Source of the DNA: Shewanella olleyana
Lineage (GTDB): Bacteria > Pseudomonadota > Gammaproteobacteria > Enterobacterales > Shewanellaceae
Assembly: GCF_023283825.1 (NCBI RefSeq)
Contig: NZ_JAKILD010000009.1
Location: 62,001-126,000 of the forward strand
DNA length: 64,000 nucleotides
Reading direction: 5' to 3'
Shown piece by piece: positions 1 to 8,071 of this stretch (its first letter is position 1; each line of letters begins with the position of its first letter). A program made the position numbers and the translations under genes. Under the pieces are notes generated by a model. The model ran no database searches, was not told the DNA's origin, and saw nothing but the letters and a program-made list of their open reading frames with translations.

Positions 1-1480
1 GACTGTCCTTTGCAATAACCCAATATTGTCCATCTAGCAAGGGCGGCATGGTCGTTATTGCAGTAGTATTAACTTCATTAACTTGTGTTAATGAAGCATT
101 ATCATTATTAGTTTGCAGTAATTGACCATAATTGGCTAATGCGGTTGGTGTTACCTCAGCAGAATCAATTGCTCTAGAGTTTCCACCTTGAGAGCCACCA
201 TATTGATGCCCCTGCGCTGGCACAGACATATTACCAAACCGATTACTGCTCACTTCTCTTGGTTGATATTCTCTATCTGTATCAGTGTGATTAGCACCGA
301 TTTGATTTAAATACTGTCCGGCCTGAGCCCCTTCTCCTGCATATAAATTACCTGTACCAGATTGAGGTAGTCGACTCGTTTGTGCTTGTATTTCTCCATG
401 CACAGACGAAGCAGGTAATTCACTCGAGCTATGCGAGGCATGGCCAGAAGCATTCTCATGATATCCAGCAGGTTCAATAGCGAGTTCGGAAATTTGCTCT
501 AAAACTGACTGCAAAGCTTGCAATATAAAGTCATGAACCAACCTGCTTTGATGAAATCTCACTTCATGTTTTGCAGGATGAACATTGACGTCCACTTGAT
601 GCGGATCAATTTCAAGCATCAGTACATAACCAGGTTGATGCTGAATATTAAAACGTCCGAAAGCTTGTTTTACTGCGTGATTCACTAAACGATCACGAAC
701 TAAGCGTCCGTTGACATAAAAGTAGCAGCTATCGGTGACTTGAGTATCACTTGGTGACTGTAAATACCCCGACAATGTCAGTCCATCATGTTCACAAGCA
801 AGATGTAAAGCCTGTTCAGCAAAGCCACGACCACAAATTTGTCCTAGGCGCTGCTTGTACTGAATTTCAGTATTTGCAGGACGGTATTGGCGAACTAACT
901 TGCCATTGTGCGTTAGGGTAAAATGGACATCGGTTCTTGCAATGGCGATACGTTTGAGCCACTCATCAATATGAGTAAATTCAGTTTTATCACTCTTTAA
1001 AAAACGTCTTCTCGCTGGAGTATTAAAAAATAAATCAACGACTTCAATTGTCGAACCTTTAGGGTGCGCAGCCGGCGTAATTTTCACATCCATTTGCGAG
1101 CCAGCAGCATTCGCTTGCCAAGCTTCAGTTTGCTCAGCAGGCTTTGAGGTTAAGCTCAAGCGTGCAACAGAGCTAATACTCGCTAGCGCTTCACCACGAA
1201 AACCAAAACTGAGAATAGCCTCTAGGTCATCTAATGAGTGAACTTTGGAAGTAGCGTGACGTGACAATGCCAGAGCAAGCTCTTCTTTCGCAATACCTTT
1301 ACCATTATCACGGATTCGAATAAGTTTACTGCCCCCCTTATCAATTTCAATATCGATACGGGTAGCTCCAGCATCCAGGCTATTTTCAACCAACTCTTTG
1401 ACAACAGATGCAGGTCTTTCAACCACTTCACCAGCCGCAATTTGGTTAGCAAGTTGCGGCGGCAGAATTTGAATCGCCAT
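1..1480 (-). CDS. mutL: DNA mismatch repair protein MutL (3' end cut by window)
   Basis: Methyl-directed mismatch repair ATPase that links MutS recognition to MutH/UvrD-type downstream steps. Reading the minus strand from the ATG at 1478-1480 gives [20 protein letters not shown], the canonical MutL start, followed by the GHKL motifs [11 protein letters not shown] and [11 protein letters not shown] and the [10 protein letters not shown] block that ends the N-terminal ATPase/transducer half (about residues 1-335). A Ser/Gln/Gly-rich linker then runs to the window edge, so the C-terminal dimerisation domain is missing only because the window ends. It starts 3 bp after the amiB stop and is probably cotranscribed with amiB and tsaE. 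Confidence 0.97.
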   Translation of the reverse strand, partial: MAIQILPPQLANQIAAGEVVERPASVVKELVENSLDAGATRIDIEIDKGGSKLIRIRDNGKGIAKEELALALSRHATSKVHSLDDLEAILSFGFRGEALASISSVARLSLTSKPAEQTEAWQANAAGSQMDVKITPAAHPKGSTIEVVDLFFNTPARRRFLKSDKTEFTHIDEWLKRIAIARTDVHFTLTHNGKLVRQYRPANTEIQYKQRLGQICGRGFAEQALHLACEHDGLTLSGYLQSPSDTQVTDSCYFYVNGRLVRDRLVNHAVKQAFGRFNIQHQPGYVLMLEIDPHQVDVNVHPAKHEVRFHQSRLVHDFILQALQSVLEQISELAIEPAGYHENASGHASHSSSELPASSVHGEIQAQTSRLPQSGTGNLYAGEGAQAGQYLNQIGANHTDTDREYQPREVSSNRFGNMSVPAQGHQYGGSQGGNSRAIDSAEVTPTALANYGQLLQTNNDNASLTQVNEVNTTAITTMPPLLDGQYWVIAKDS

Positions 1481-1483
1481 AGA

Positions 1484-2791
1484 TTATGCCCTCGGAATGA
1501 CCAGTTTTTGGCCTATTCGTAATACATCGGACTTTAAGTTATTACTTTTCTTGATGCTAGATACACTCACTTTATAACGTTGAGCAATAACCGACAGTGA
1601 ATCACCGCTTCTGACTGTATGCTTCACATTGCTCTGCTTAGCAAATAACGTCCCTGCTGGTGCATTCGCCTCAAAATAATTGACCACCCCTTTATGAATA
1701 GCATTGGCTAATCTTTGTTGATGATTACCATCAAGTAGTTGCTTTTCTTCTTTCGGATTCGAAATAAAGCCAGTTTCAATCAAAATCGAAGGAATATCTG
1801 TCGACTTAAGCACAGCAAAACTCGCTGATTCTGGCTTGTTTTTGTGTAGCTTAGTCACTGTACCTAAACCAGCTAGAATATCCGACGCAATGCTATGGCT
1901 TTCAGCCATTGAATGGTCCATCGACATATCAATCAAGGTCATGACCAAATATTGCTCGCTATCACTGTTTTGGATGATGTCTCCCACACCACCTAATAAC
2001 TCCGAATGCTTTTCTTTATCTTCAAATACACGGCCAATTTCAGTATTAGCACGACGCTTTGATAATACCCATACAGAAGCCCCTTTAGGGTGTGGAGTAG
2101 TAAACGCATCCGCATGAATCGACAGTAACAAATCTGCTCGACTTGTTCTTGCAAGCTCCGAGCGTTGATTTAAATTAACAAAATAGTCGCCACTTCGGGT
2201 CATTACAGCCTTCATCCCCGGGGTTTCATTAATTTTACGCTCAAGCCTTTTAGAAATGGCTAAAACCACTTTCTTTTCATAGGTGCCCTTGGGACCTATT
2301 GATCCCGGATCTTCGCCGCCGTGGCCAGCATCGATTGCCACAATAACGTCAGTAGAGCGTTTACTGGTTTGAACAACTGATTTTTTAGCAGCGGATTGAT
2401 TGCCTGAATGGTCTAAATCAACAACTAATCGATTACCGTATGGCGCTGTTGGGGTTAATGCAAATAAGCTGGGTTTCACAGGAGAAGTCAACTCTAGAAC
2501 TAATCTTAACGTGCCTTTTTTAGGTGGAGAACTGAGCCTAACTTTATTAATCAGTTTACTGCTTTTAGCTAAGCTTTCAAACTTAACTTTCGTTGATGCA
2601 TCTTTGAGATCAATAACTAAACGCTGTGGATTTGATAAAGAAAAATAACTGTAGTCAGGGGCCTTAGATAAGTCTAAAACCACGCGCGTAGAATTAGGTG
2701 CGTCCCAAATTCGAACACTGTCTAATTTATTCGCCGCTTCAACTGTATATGAAAGGCTAAGTAAGAGTACAAAAGCAAAAAATCGTATCAT
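1484..2791 (-). CDS. amiB: N-acetylmuramoyl-L-alanine amidase AmiB-type
   Basis: Periplasmic zinc amidase that cleaves the amide bond between N-acetylmuramic acid and the stem peptide, used in septal peptidoglycan splitting. The 435 residues show a signal peptide (about 1-19), an AMIN domain (about 20-130), an Amidase_3 domain (about 148-375) with zinc/catalytic residues His157 (DAGHGG), Glu172, His226 (SIHADA) and Glu339 (IETGF), and one C-terminal LysM domain (391-433). The insertion around residues 255-310 fits the regulatory helix region of septal amidases that EnvC/NlpD-type activators act on. It lies between tsaE (18 bp upstream) and mutL (3 bp downstream), as in E. coli, which supports AmiB over AmiA/C. 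Confidence 0.95.
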   Translation of the reverse strand: MIRFFAFVLLLSLSYTVEAANKLDSVRIWDAPNSTRVVLDLSKAPDYSYFSLSNPQRLVIDLKDASTKVKFESLAKSSKLINKVRLSSPPKKGTLRLVLELTSPVKPSLFALTPTAPYGNRLVVDLDHSGNQSAAKKSVVQTSKRSTDVIVAIDAGHGGEDPGSIGPKGTYEKKVVLAISKRLERKINETPGMKAVMTRSGDYFVNLNQRSELARTSRADLLLSIHADAFTTPHPKGASVWVLSKRRANTEIGRVFEDKEKHSELLGGVGDIIQNSDSEQYLVMTLIDMSMDHSMAESHSIASDILAGLGTVTKLHKNKPESASFAVLKSTDIPSILIETGFISNPKEEKQLLDGNHQQRLANAIHKGVVNYFEANAPAGTLFAKQSNVKHTVRSGDSLSVIAQRYKVSVSSIKKSNNLKSDVLRIGQKLVIPRA

Positions 2792-2809
2792 TTTTTTATC
2801 AGGTCATTA

Positions 2810-3268
2810 TTATTTTAATTTATCTACGATGAGCTGACCTGATGCTGTCAGCCCACTTATTTCTACTTCTCTTTGCTCACCTTGATAGCTCAAATGGATC
2901 GCAAGATCTGCTTCAGGTATTAAACCGTGCCCTCTATCAGGCCATTCGATAATACTGATGCTTTTTTCAGTAAAATAATCACGGATCCCCATATACTCAA
3001 GCTCTTCTGGGTCAAGTAGGCGGTACAAATCAAAGTGAAACACTTCCATATCTTTAAATTCGTAAGGTTCAACAAGCGTATAGGTTGGGCTCTTAACGTT
3101 TCCTTGATGGCCTAAGCTCTGAATTAACCCTCGGCTTAACGTCGTTTTACCAGCGCCTAAATCACCTGTTAAATAGATAACCAGAGGTGCTGAAACCCAT
3201 AGCGACAAAGATTTACCTAATTCTATTGTAGCTTGTTCGTCTTGAAGATTTTTTGTTATAGAAGTCAT
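2810..3268 (-). CDS. tsaE: tRNA threonylcarbamoyladenosine biosynthesis ATPase TsaE
   Basis: P-loop ATPase of the TsaB-TsaD-TsaE complex that installs the t6A modification at position 37 of ANN-decoding tRNAs. The protein has 152 residues, the usual length. The Walker A motif GDLGAGKTT lies at 35-43, followed by the family block KSPTYTLVEPY and the FHFDLYRL and SIIEWPDRG motifs. It is the first gene of the tsaE-amiB-mutL unit. The unknown gene upstream has its own terminator (3366-3400), so tsaE probably starts from a promoter in the roughly 100 bp before its ATG. Confidence 0.96.
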   Translation of the reverse strand: MTSITKNLQDEQATIELGKSLSLWVSAPLVIYLTGDLGAGKTTLSRGLIQSLGHQGNVKSPTYTLVEPYEFKDMEVFHFDLYRLLDPEELEYMGIRDYFTEKSISIIEWPDRGHGLIPEADLAIHLSYQGEQREVEISGLTASGQLIVDKLK

Positions 3269-3365
3269 GTTAACTTACCAGCACTTGAGGGATTAATCAT
3301 ATAAAAAGTGTAAATTTACAGAGATAAATAGAGTCACCTGTAATTTTACCCAATCTAGACAGCTG

Positions 3366-3400
3366 AAAAAAATAGAGCCAGCTTAATAGCTGACTCTATT
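3366..3400 (-). terminator. Rho-independent terminator of the unknown gene at 3441-3899
   Basis: On the minus strand an AATAGAG...CTCTATT stem continued by AGCT/AGCT pairing, with a short TTAA loop, is followed by a run of seven T. It lies about 40 bp after the stop codon of the unknown gene and before tsaE. Confidence 0.8.
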
Positions 3401-3440
3401 TGAAAATATTAACATAAAATCTAAATTGGAAAAATATCTG

Positions 3441-3899
3441 TTAAATATCATCCATTCTCAATGCACTATGGACCAGTCTTTTTTGCTGAGTTCGCTCAAC
3501 TCGTACCAAATCAAGCAATGCATCTTTAATCTCAGTGACACCAGTGCTGTTAGCGGTCTTTTCAATCAACGCAATGAGTCTATTTTCTAGATCAAGATGC
3601 AACTCTAGTACGTCATCTTCTGTCATATTGGCAGCGAGCACAGATTCATTACAACGTTTTGCAAAGTCTTCAAAAGTGATGTCTTTGTACCAAGTATCCA
3701 GCATCCGCTTTGGCGCTTCATCAATATAATCTTCGATACTGTCATGTACATGTTGTTGATGTTGTTGTAGATACTCTAACATCATTTTTACTCGGGTCGA
3801 ATCAGCATTGCGGTGCAATCGACTATAGAGTTGTTTCATGTCTAAACGTGACTTAGCTATAAACTCGAGTAGCTCACTTAGTTGTTGGATACGTATCAT
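3441..3899 (-). CDS. Conserved-type helical protein of unknown function
   Basis: Not recognised as a named family. The 152-residue product has no signal peptide or membrane segment and looks entirely alpha-helical, rich in Leu, Glu, Asp and His (for example QQHQQHVHDSIEDY and LELHLDLENRLI). The helix lengths and His/Glu spacing resemble ferritin-like or four-helix bundles, but this is inference only. I start it at the ATG ending at 3899 rather than the GTG two codons earlier, because GGAG lies 5 bp upstream of the ATG and overlaps the GTG. It stands alone with its own terminator, between tsaE and the tRNA-Gly array. Confidence 0.75.
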   Translation of the reverse strand: MIRIQQLSELLEFIAKSRLDMKQLYSRLHRNADSTRVKMMLEYLQQHQQHVHDSIEDYIDEAPKRMLDTWYKDITFEDFAKRCNESVLAANMTEDDVLELHLDLENRLIALIEKTANSTGVTEIKDALLDLVRVERTQQKRLVHSALRMDDI

Positions 3900-4104
3900 A
3901 AACACTCCACCAGTATCTGCATTCTCATGCAGCGAATAAATTAGTTTGTAAAAGCTTGTATTTATTATGGTTGAAAAATCACAAGGAATATTTGAGCAAG
4001 CTCATATTTTACATATAAAAGACAGGTAAATTAGCAAATGTGAAATAAACAGCCAATAAACCTGTTAAATCCAGCTTATGTGCTCATTAAATCTAAAGGG
4101 AATT
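3900..4104. other. Intergenic stretch before the tRNA-derived repeats
   Basis: AT-rich DNA between the unknown gene (minus) and the first degenerate tRNA-Gly unit. It should hold the promoter of the unknown gene and the 3' end of any transcript that runs through the tRNA array. No clear hairpin-plus-T-tract for the array was found here. Confidence 0.5.
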
Positions 4105-4207
4105 TAGAGCAACCTAATATTTTCAAAAAATAGTGGTTCGAACTGATGACCTATACCTTGGCAACAAAAAGGTATCACTATGCTAAAAGCGCAACTGAGC
4201 TAATTAT
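4105..4207 (-). pseudogene. Degenerate tRNA-Gly-derived unit 1 (most diverged)
   Basis: Minus-strand copy of the tRNA-Gly layout. It keeps TTAGCTCAGTTG (D-arm start), ATACCTT...AAGGTAT around GCC (anticodon arm) and GGTCATCAGTTCGAACC (variable and T-arm 5' side). The 5' acceptor strand is lost, the anticodon loop carries a 6-nt insertion, and the T-arm 3' side is replaced by unrelated sequence. The conserved TGGAGCGACC 3' end is mutated here (TTAGAGCAACC on the plus strand). It cannot fold as a normal tRNA. Confidence 0.8.
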
Positions 4208-4260
4208 TTAGTTCATTTTATTTTTAAGGTTTTATGGAATTTTAAACTAGAGGGGAAGTT

Positions 4261-4362
4261 TGGAGCGACCTAATGTTTTAACAAGAGTGGTTCGAACTGA
4301 TGACCTATACCTTGGCAAAAAAAGGGTATCACTATGCTAAAAACGCAACTGAGCTAATTATT
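4261..4362 (-). pseudogene. Degenerate tRNA-Gly-derived unit 2
   Basis: Same architecture as the unit at 4105 and 156 bp from it. The 3' acceptor strand with CCA is intact as sequence (TGGAGCGACC on the plus strand), but its 5' partner is missing, the anticodon loop is enlarged and the T-arm 3' half is replaced. The spacer that follows (TTTTTAAGGTTTTATGGAAT then AGAGGGGAAGTT) is shared with the neighbouring units, so the whole block of about 155 bp was duplicated. Confidence 0.8.
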
Positions 4363-4414
4363 TGGTTCATCTGATTTTTAAGGTTTTATGGAATGTTAAA
4401 CTAGAGGGGAAGTT

Positions 4415-4517
4415 TGGAGCGACCTAATGTTTTCACCAAGAGTGGTTCGAACTGATGACCTATACCTTGGCAACAAGAAGGTATCACTATGCTAAAAGCG
4501 CAACTGAGCTAATTATT
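4415..4517 (-). pseudogene. Degenerate tRNA-Gly-derived unit 3
   Basis: 154 bp from unit 2. On the minus strand it keeps the D-arm start TTAGCTCAGTTG, an ATACC/GGTAT anticodon stem closing an oversized loop that still contains TTGCCAA, and GGTCATCAGTTCGAACC. The short palindrome ACCA-CTCT-TGGT then replaces the T-arm 3' side. It differs from unit 4 by a single base in the tRNA-like part, so the altered form was amplified after it arose. Confidence 0.8.
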
Positions 4518-4569
4518 TGGTTCATTTGATTTTTAAGGTTTTATGGAATTTTAAACTAGAGGGGAAGTT

Positions 4570-4672
4570 TGGAGCGACCTAATGTTTTCACCAAGAGTGG
4601 TTCGAACTGATGACCTATACCTTGGCAACAAAAAGGTATCACTATGCTAAAAGCGCAACTGAGCTAATTATT
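4570..4672 (-). pseudogene. Degenerate tRNA-Gly-derived unit 4
   Basis: 155 bp from unit 3 and 144 bp before the first intact tRNA-Gly. Its tRNA-like part is almost identical to unit 3, but the spacer after TTAGCTCAGTTG's outer end differs and leads into the AGAGGGGGAAGTT that precedes the intact gene at 4714. This marks the boundary between the degenerate and intact parts of the array. Confidence 0.8.
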
Positions 4673-4713
4673 AACTTGGAAAGTTTACTTGAGGTATAAC
4701 AGAGGGGGAAGTT

Positions 4714-4789
4714 TGGAGCGACATATCAGGTTCGAACTGATGACCTATACCTTGGCAAGGTATCGCTCTACCAACTGAGCTAATGTCGC
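4714..4789 (-). tRNA. tRNA-Gly (GCC), array copy A
   Basis: 76-nt cloverleaf with encoded CCA. The acceptor is GCGACAT paired with ATGTCGC, the D arm GCTC/GAGC, the anticodon stem ATACC/GGTAT around loop TTGCCAA (anticodon GCC), and the T arm ATCAG-TTCGAAC-CTGAT. It is identical to the copies at 4881, 5048 and 5220. As the promoter-distal intact copy, it sits directly before the degenerate units. Confidence 0.97.
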
Positions 4790-4811
4790 ATCTATTTAGC
4801 TTTATTAAAAC

Positions 4812-4857
4812 ACTTGGCAAGGTATCGTTTCAACCTTATCAACTGAGCTAATGTCGC
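4812..4857 (-). repeat. 5'-half tRNA-Gly remnant 1 in array spacer
   Basis: The minus strand carries GCGACATTAGCTCAGTTG, identical to the tRNA-Gly 5' end, then a changed D-loop region, then CGATACCTTGCCAAG, where similarity stops just after the anticodon loop. There is no T arm or 3' acceptor strand. Two further copies lie at the same place in the next two spacers. Confidence 0.8.
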
Positions 4858-4880
4858 CTTACAAAACTTGGTATTGAAAT

Positions 4881-4956
4881 TGGAGCGACATATCAGGTTC
4901 GAACTGATGACCTATACCTTGGCAAGGTATCGCTCTACCAACTGAGCTAATGTCGC
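4881..4956 (-). tRNA. tRNA-Gly (GCC), array copy B
   Basis: 76 nt, base-for-base the same as copy A, with anticodon GCC in loop TTGCCAA and encoded CCA. It lies exactly 167 bp from copy A, so the tRNA plus spacer (including the 5'-half remnant) forms the repeating unit. Confidence 0.97.
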
Positions 4957-4979
4957 ATCTTGTCTGCTTGATTAAGACA

Positions 4980-5024
4980 TTTGGCAAGGTATCGTTTCAA
5001 CCTTATCAACTGAGCTAATGTCGC
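4980..5024 (-). repeat. 5'-half tRNA-Gly remnant 2 in array spacer
   Basis: Same 5'-half structure as the remnant at 4812: intact 5' acceptor strand and D-arm start, an altered D loop with GATAAGGTTGAAAC, and an anticodon loop ending at the GCCAA. It lacks the 3' half. Confidence 0.8.
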
Positions 5025-5047
5025 ATCTATATTTCAATTTTAAAAAT

Positions 5048-5123
5048 TGGAGCGACATATCAGGTTCGAACTGATGACCTATACCTTGGCAAGGTATCGC
5101 TCTACCAACTGAGCTAATGTCGC
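5048..5123 (-). tRNA. tRNA-Gly (GCC), array copy C
   Basis: 76 nt, identical to copies A, B and D, with encoded CCA. It is 167 bp from copy B and 172 bp from copy D. Confidence 0.97.
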
Positions 5124-5146
5124 ATTTCATATGCTTTATTAAAACA

Positions 5147-5191
5147 CTTGGCAAGGTATCGTTTCAACCTTATCAACCGAACTAATGTCGC
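5147..5191 (-). repeat. 5'-half tRNA-Gly remnant 3 in array spacer
   Basis: Third 5'-half copy. It carries extra substitutions in the D-arm start (TTAGTTCGGTTG in place of TTAGCTCAGTTG), so it is the most diverged of the three, which suggests little constraint on this part. Confidence 0.75.
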
Positions 5192-5219
5192 ATCTTAATC
5201 AATTTTTATTTTGAAAATT

Positions 5220-5295
5220 TGGAGCGACATATCAGGTTCGAACTGATGACCTATACCTTGGCAAGGTATCGCTCTACCAACTGAGCTAATGTCGC
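5220..5295 (-). tRNA. tRNA-Gly (GCC), array copy D (promoter-proximal)
   Basis: 76 nt, identical to copies A-C, with anticodon GCC and encoded CCA. It is the first tRNA after the promoter at 5363-5390. In E. coli three tRNA-Gly(GCC) genes also lie next to orn, so the location is ancestral even though the repeat expansion is not. Confidence 0.97.
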
Positions 5296-5362
5296 ATTCT
5301 TTCAAATTCTCAAATTTCAACTCTCATCAGTGAAGTGATTCGCTGTAAAAAGTTGAGGCCGC

Positions 5363-5390
5363 ATTATATGTAATATTCACTACACTGCAA
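5363..5390 (-). promoter_or_regulatory. Sigma70 promoter of the tRNA-Gly array
   Basis: On the minus strand TTGCAG and a perfect TATAAT are separated by 16 bp and followed by a GC-rich GCGGCC discriminator, the pattern of stable-RNA promoters under stringent control. It lies about 70 bp upstream of tRNA copy D and after the orn stop codon. No comparable promoter was seen in the spacers, so the array is probably one transcript. Confidence 0.7.
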
Positions 5391-5419
5391 CCCCTAATTC
5401 AAAAAAAAGGTTTGATTGC

Positions 5420-5965
5420 TTAAATTTTAAATACTTCTTGACGATAAAACTGCAATTCAGCAATAGATTCCTTGATATCTTCTAGTGCTTGGTGAGTATT
5501 CTTTTTGCTAAAGCCTTTCATGACTTCTGGCTTCCATCGGTTTGTTAACTCTTTTATCGTGCTGACATCGATATTGCGATAATGGAAGAAATCTTCTAGT
5601 TCGAGCATGTATTTATTCAAAAAACGTCGATCCTGACCAATGCTGTTTCCACACATCGGCGAAGCACCTTTAGGCACATATTGCTCTAAAAATTCAATCG
5701 TTGCTCTGATAACGTCTTCTTCAGAATGTTTACTGCTTTTAACGCGATCAATTAATCCAGACTCACCATGATGTTTTTGATTCCAATCATCCATGCCATT
5801 TAACACGTCATCAGATTGGTGAACTGCCATAACAGGTCCTTGAGCAATGATATTCAATTCTTGGTCAGTCACAATCGTCGCGATTTCAATAATGCGATCG
5901 ACGCTGGGCTCTAAACCAGTCATTTCTAAATCAACCCAAATAAGATTGCTTGAGTTTACAGCCAT
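5420..5965 (-). CDS. orn: Oligoribonuclease
   Basis: 3'-5' exoribonuclease that degrades 2-5 nt RNAs and pGpG, completing mRNA turnover and cyclic-di-GMP breakdown. The 181 residues match the family length. DEDDh residues are visible: WVDLEMTG (Asp and Glu), the GQDRRF region (Asp) and [11 protein letters not shown] (His, Asp). AAGG lies 8 bp upstream of the ATG. It is transcribed toward the tRNA-Gly array and divergent from rsgA. Confidence 0.97.
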   Translation of the reverse strand: MAVNSSNLIWVDLEMTGLEPSVDRIIEIATIVTDQELNIIAQGPVMAVHQSDDVLNGMDDWNQKHHGESGLIDRVKSSKHSEEDVIRATIEFLEQYVPKGASPMCGNSIGQDRRFLNKYMLELEDFFHYRNIDVSTIKELTNRWKPEVMKGFSKKNTHQALEDIKESIAELQFYRQEVFKI

Positions 5966-6078
5966 AATATCTGCCTTATTCTGTCAAAAGCCCTAAATTC
6001 AGGCTTTTTTATTAAAGAGGGTGTATCATACTGTTTTTTTATACGACAAAAAAACACCTAATTAATGAAGATTTGCCT

Positions 6079-7134
6079 GTGAGTAAAAAGAAACCACTTA
6101 GCCAAGGTCAAAAGCGCAGAATGCGCGACAACCAAAGTAAGCGCCTAAAGCGTAAAGATAATCCAGATCAAACCAATGATTTACAGGATAGTCTACTTGG
6201 GCCAGAACAACAGGGAATCGTCATTTCTCGTTTCGGTCAGCATGCTGATATCGAAACCGAAGAAGGTATTGTTGCACGTTGTAATATTCGCCGAAATATC
6301 ACTAGCCTTGTCACCGGTGACAAGGTGCTTGTTCGCTTAGCAACCGAAACCGACCGTGGTATTGGCGGTATTGTTGAAGCTGTTCATCCACGTAAGTCTT
6401 CCCTCACCCGTCCTGATTTATATGACGGTGTAAAAATCATTGCAGCGAACATAGATCAAATTTTAATTGTCTCTTCAATATTGCCTAGCTTCACCACCCA
6501 AATTATCGACAGATATTTGGTGGCAGCAGAAGATACCGAAATTCCTCCGGTTATCATTCTCAATAAAATGGATTTATTAACCGATGACAATCGTGAAGAA
6601 GTCGAAGTGGCTTTAGAGCGTTACCGCCAAATTGGTTACCCTGTTTATATGGTGAGTAGCCATACTGGTGAAGGTGTTGAACAAATAAAATCGCTATTAT
6701 CTGACAAAATTAGCGTTTTTGCTGGTCAATCTGGTGTGGGTAAGTCATCACTCATTAATGCTTTAATGCCTGAAGCAGACTTGCTAATTGGTGATGTATC
6801 AGGGAACTCTGGCTTAGGTCAACACACCACAACAACAGCTAAATTACTTCACTTCGAAAGTGGCGGAGATTTAATTGACTCCCCTGGTGTGCGTGAGTTT
6901 GCCTTGTGGCATTTACCAGCTCCGCGTGTCGGAGAATGCTTTGTTGAATTCAGAGAATACATCGGCACTTGTAAGTTCAGAGATTGTAAACACGGTAATG
7001 ATCCAGGATGCGCCTTGCAAGCTGCACTCGCTGATGGGAAAATAACTGAAGATAGATTTAACAACTATCACCGCATTATAGCTAGTCTTGATGAACAGCG
7101 TCATGCTCGACACTTTAGAGCATTAGACGAATAA
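6079..7134 (+). CDS. rsgA: Ribosome small subunit maturation GTPase RsgA
   Basis: Circularly permuted GTPase that checks late 30S maturation. The motifs appear in permuted order: NKMD (G4), then the P-loop GQSGVGKSS (G1), then DSPG (G3). They are preceded by an OB fold and followed by the C-terminal zinc site [15 protein letters not shown] place the start at GTG 6079 (product [11 protein letters not shown]..., 351 aa) because GAAG lies 8 bp upstream. The TTG at 6073 would sit only 2 bp from it, and the basic Lys/Arg-rich start matches E. coli RsgA. Divergent from orn and 66 bp before psd. Confidence 0.96.
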   Translation: MSKKKPLSQGQKRRMRDNQSKRLKRKDNPDQTNDLQDSLLGPEQQGIVISRFGQHADIETEEGIVARCNIRRNITSLVTGDKVLVRLATETDRGIGGIVEAVHPRKSSLTRPDLYDGVKIIAANIDQILIVSSILPSFTTQIIDRYLVAAEDTEIPPVIILNKMDLLTDDNREEVEVALERYRQIGYPVYMVSSHTGEGVEQIKSLLSDKISVFAGQSGVGKSSLINALMPEADLLIGDVSGNSGLGQHTTTTAKLLHFESGGDLIDSPGVREFALWHLPAPRVGECFVEFREYIGTCKFRDCKHGNDPGCALQAALADGKITEDRFNNYHRIIASLDEQRHARHFRALDE

Positions 7135-7200
7135 GCTAACAAATTTAGTGTTAAAAAGAACAAGATAAGCATCAAATAAATAACTAAAAAGGGTACTCAA

Positions 7201-8061
7201 TTGGATTCTGTTAAAATTGCTTTGCAATATATCTTACCTAAACATTTACTATCACGTCTTGTGGGTAAGCTTGCAGCTGCAGAAGCGGGAGCGATCACTA
7301 CCGCAGGTATTAAATGGTTTATCAAACAGTATAAAATTGATATGTCAGAGGCGGCGCAAAGTGAGCCAGAAGCATACAAAACCTTTAATGCATTCTTTAC
7401 TCGTGCATTAAAATCAGGCCTACGCCCAATTGTCGCTGACGAAAAAACTATGGCTCACCCTGTGGATGGCGCAGTCAGTCAATGTGGTCCAATTGAAGCA
7501 GGCAAGATTGTCCAAGCTAAGAACCATGATTACACCACACTTGCATTATTAGGTGGCCAACAAAAAGACGCTGAACGTTTTAATGGTGGTGACTTTGCCA
7601 CTATCTATTTAGCACCTAAAGATTACCATCGCATCCACATGCCTATTACTGGTACTTTGTCGAAAATGACATACGTGCCTGGTGAACTATTTTCAGTTAA
7701 CCCACTAACTGCGCAAAACGTGCCGGGCTTATTTGCTCGTAATGAACGTGTTGTCGCTATTTTTGAAACTGAAGTGGGTCCAATGGCAATGGTATTAGTC
7801 GGCGCCACTATCGTCGCTAGTATTGAAACTATTTGGGCAGGTACAGTAACCCCTCCTTGTGGTAAGCAAGTATTCACTTGGGATTACCCAACTGAAGGTG
7901 CTGAAGCACTTACACTTGAAAAAGGCGCTGAAATGGGGCGTTTCAAGTTAGGTTCAACAGTCGTCATGTTATTTGGACAAGATGCCATTGATACCTTTGC
8001 AGAAGGCGTTGAGCCGACTGAAACGACTCGTATGGGTCAAGCATTCGCTCACTTAAAGTAA
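7201..8061 (+). CDS. psd: Phosphatidylserine decarboxylase proenzyme
   Basis: Inner-membrane pyruvoyl enzyme that converts phosphatidylserine to phosphatidylethanolamine. The proenzyme of 286 residues carries the self-cleavage motif LGST, with Ser252 becoming the pyruvoyl group of the small alpha chain (the last 35 residues). The conserved DYHRIHMP and HPVDG blocks are present. The start codon is TTG, with AGGG 8 bp upstream. As in E. coli it lies after rsgA and before mscM, but an EamA transporter gene intervenes here. Confidence 0.97.
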   Translation: MDSVKIALQYILPKHLLSRLVGKLAAAEAGAITTAGIKWFIKQYKIDMSEAAQSEPEAYKTFNAFFTRALKSGLRPIVADEKTMAHPVDGAVSQCGPIEAGKIVQAKNHDYTTLALLGGQQKDAERFNGGDFATIYLAPKDYHRIHMPITGTLSKMTYVPGELFSVNPLTAQNVPGLFARNERVVAIFETEVGPMAMVLVGATIVASIETIWAGTVTPPCGKQVFTWDYPTEGAEALTLEKGAEMGRFKLGSTVVMLFGQDAIDTFAEGVEPTETTRMGQAFAHLK

Positions 8062-8071
8062 AATAGTAACT

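Noticed and set aside
1836..2117. Open frame antisense to amiB
   Set aside because: Shadow of a strongly supported gene; no homology or start signal of its own.
4972..5154. 60-codon open frame across the tRNA array
   Set aside because: It runs through tRNA copy C and a half copy; the encoded repeats are translated tRNA sequence.
4105..5295. Regularly spaced repeats that look like a CRISPR array
   Set aside because: The repeats are 76-103 nt tRNA-Gly sequences with similar spacers; no cas genes and no unique 30-40 nt spacers.
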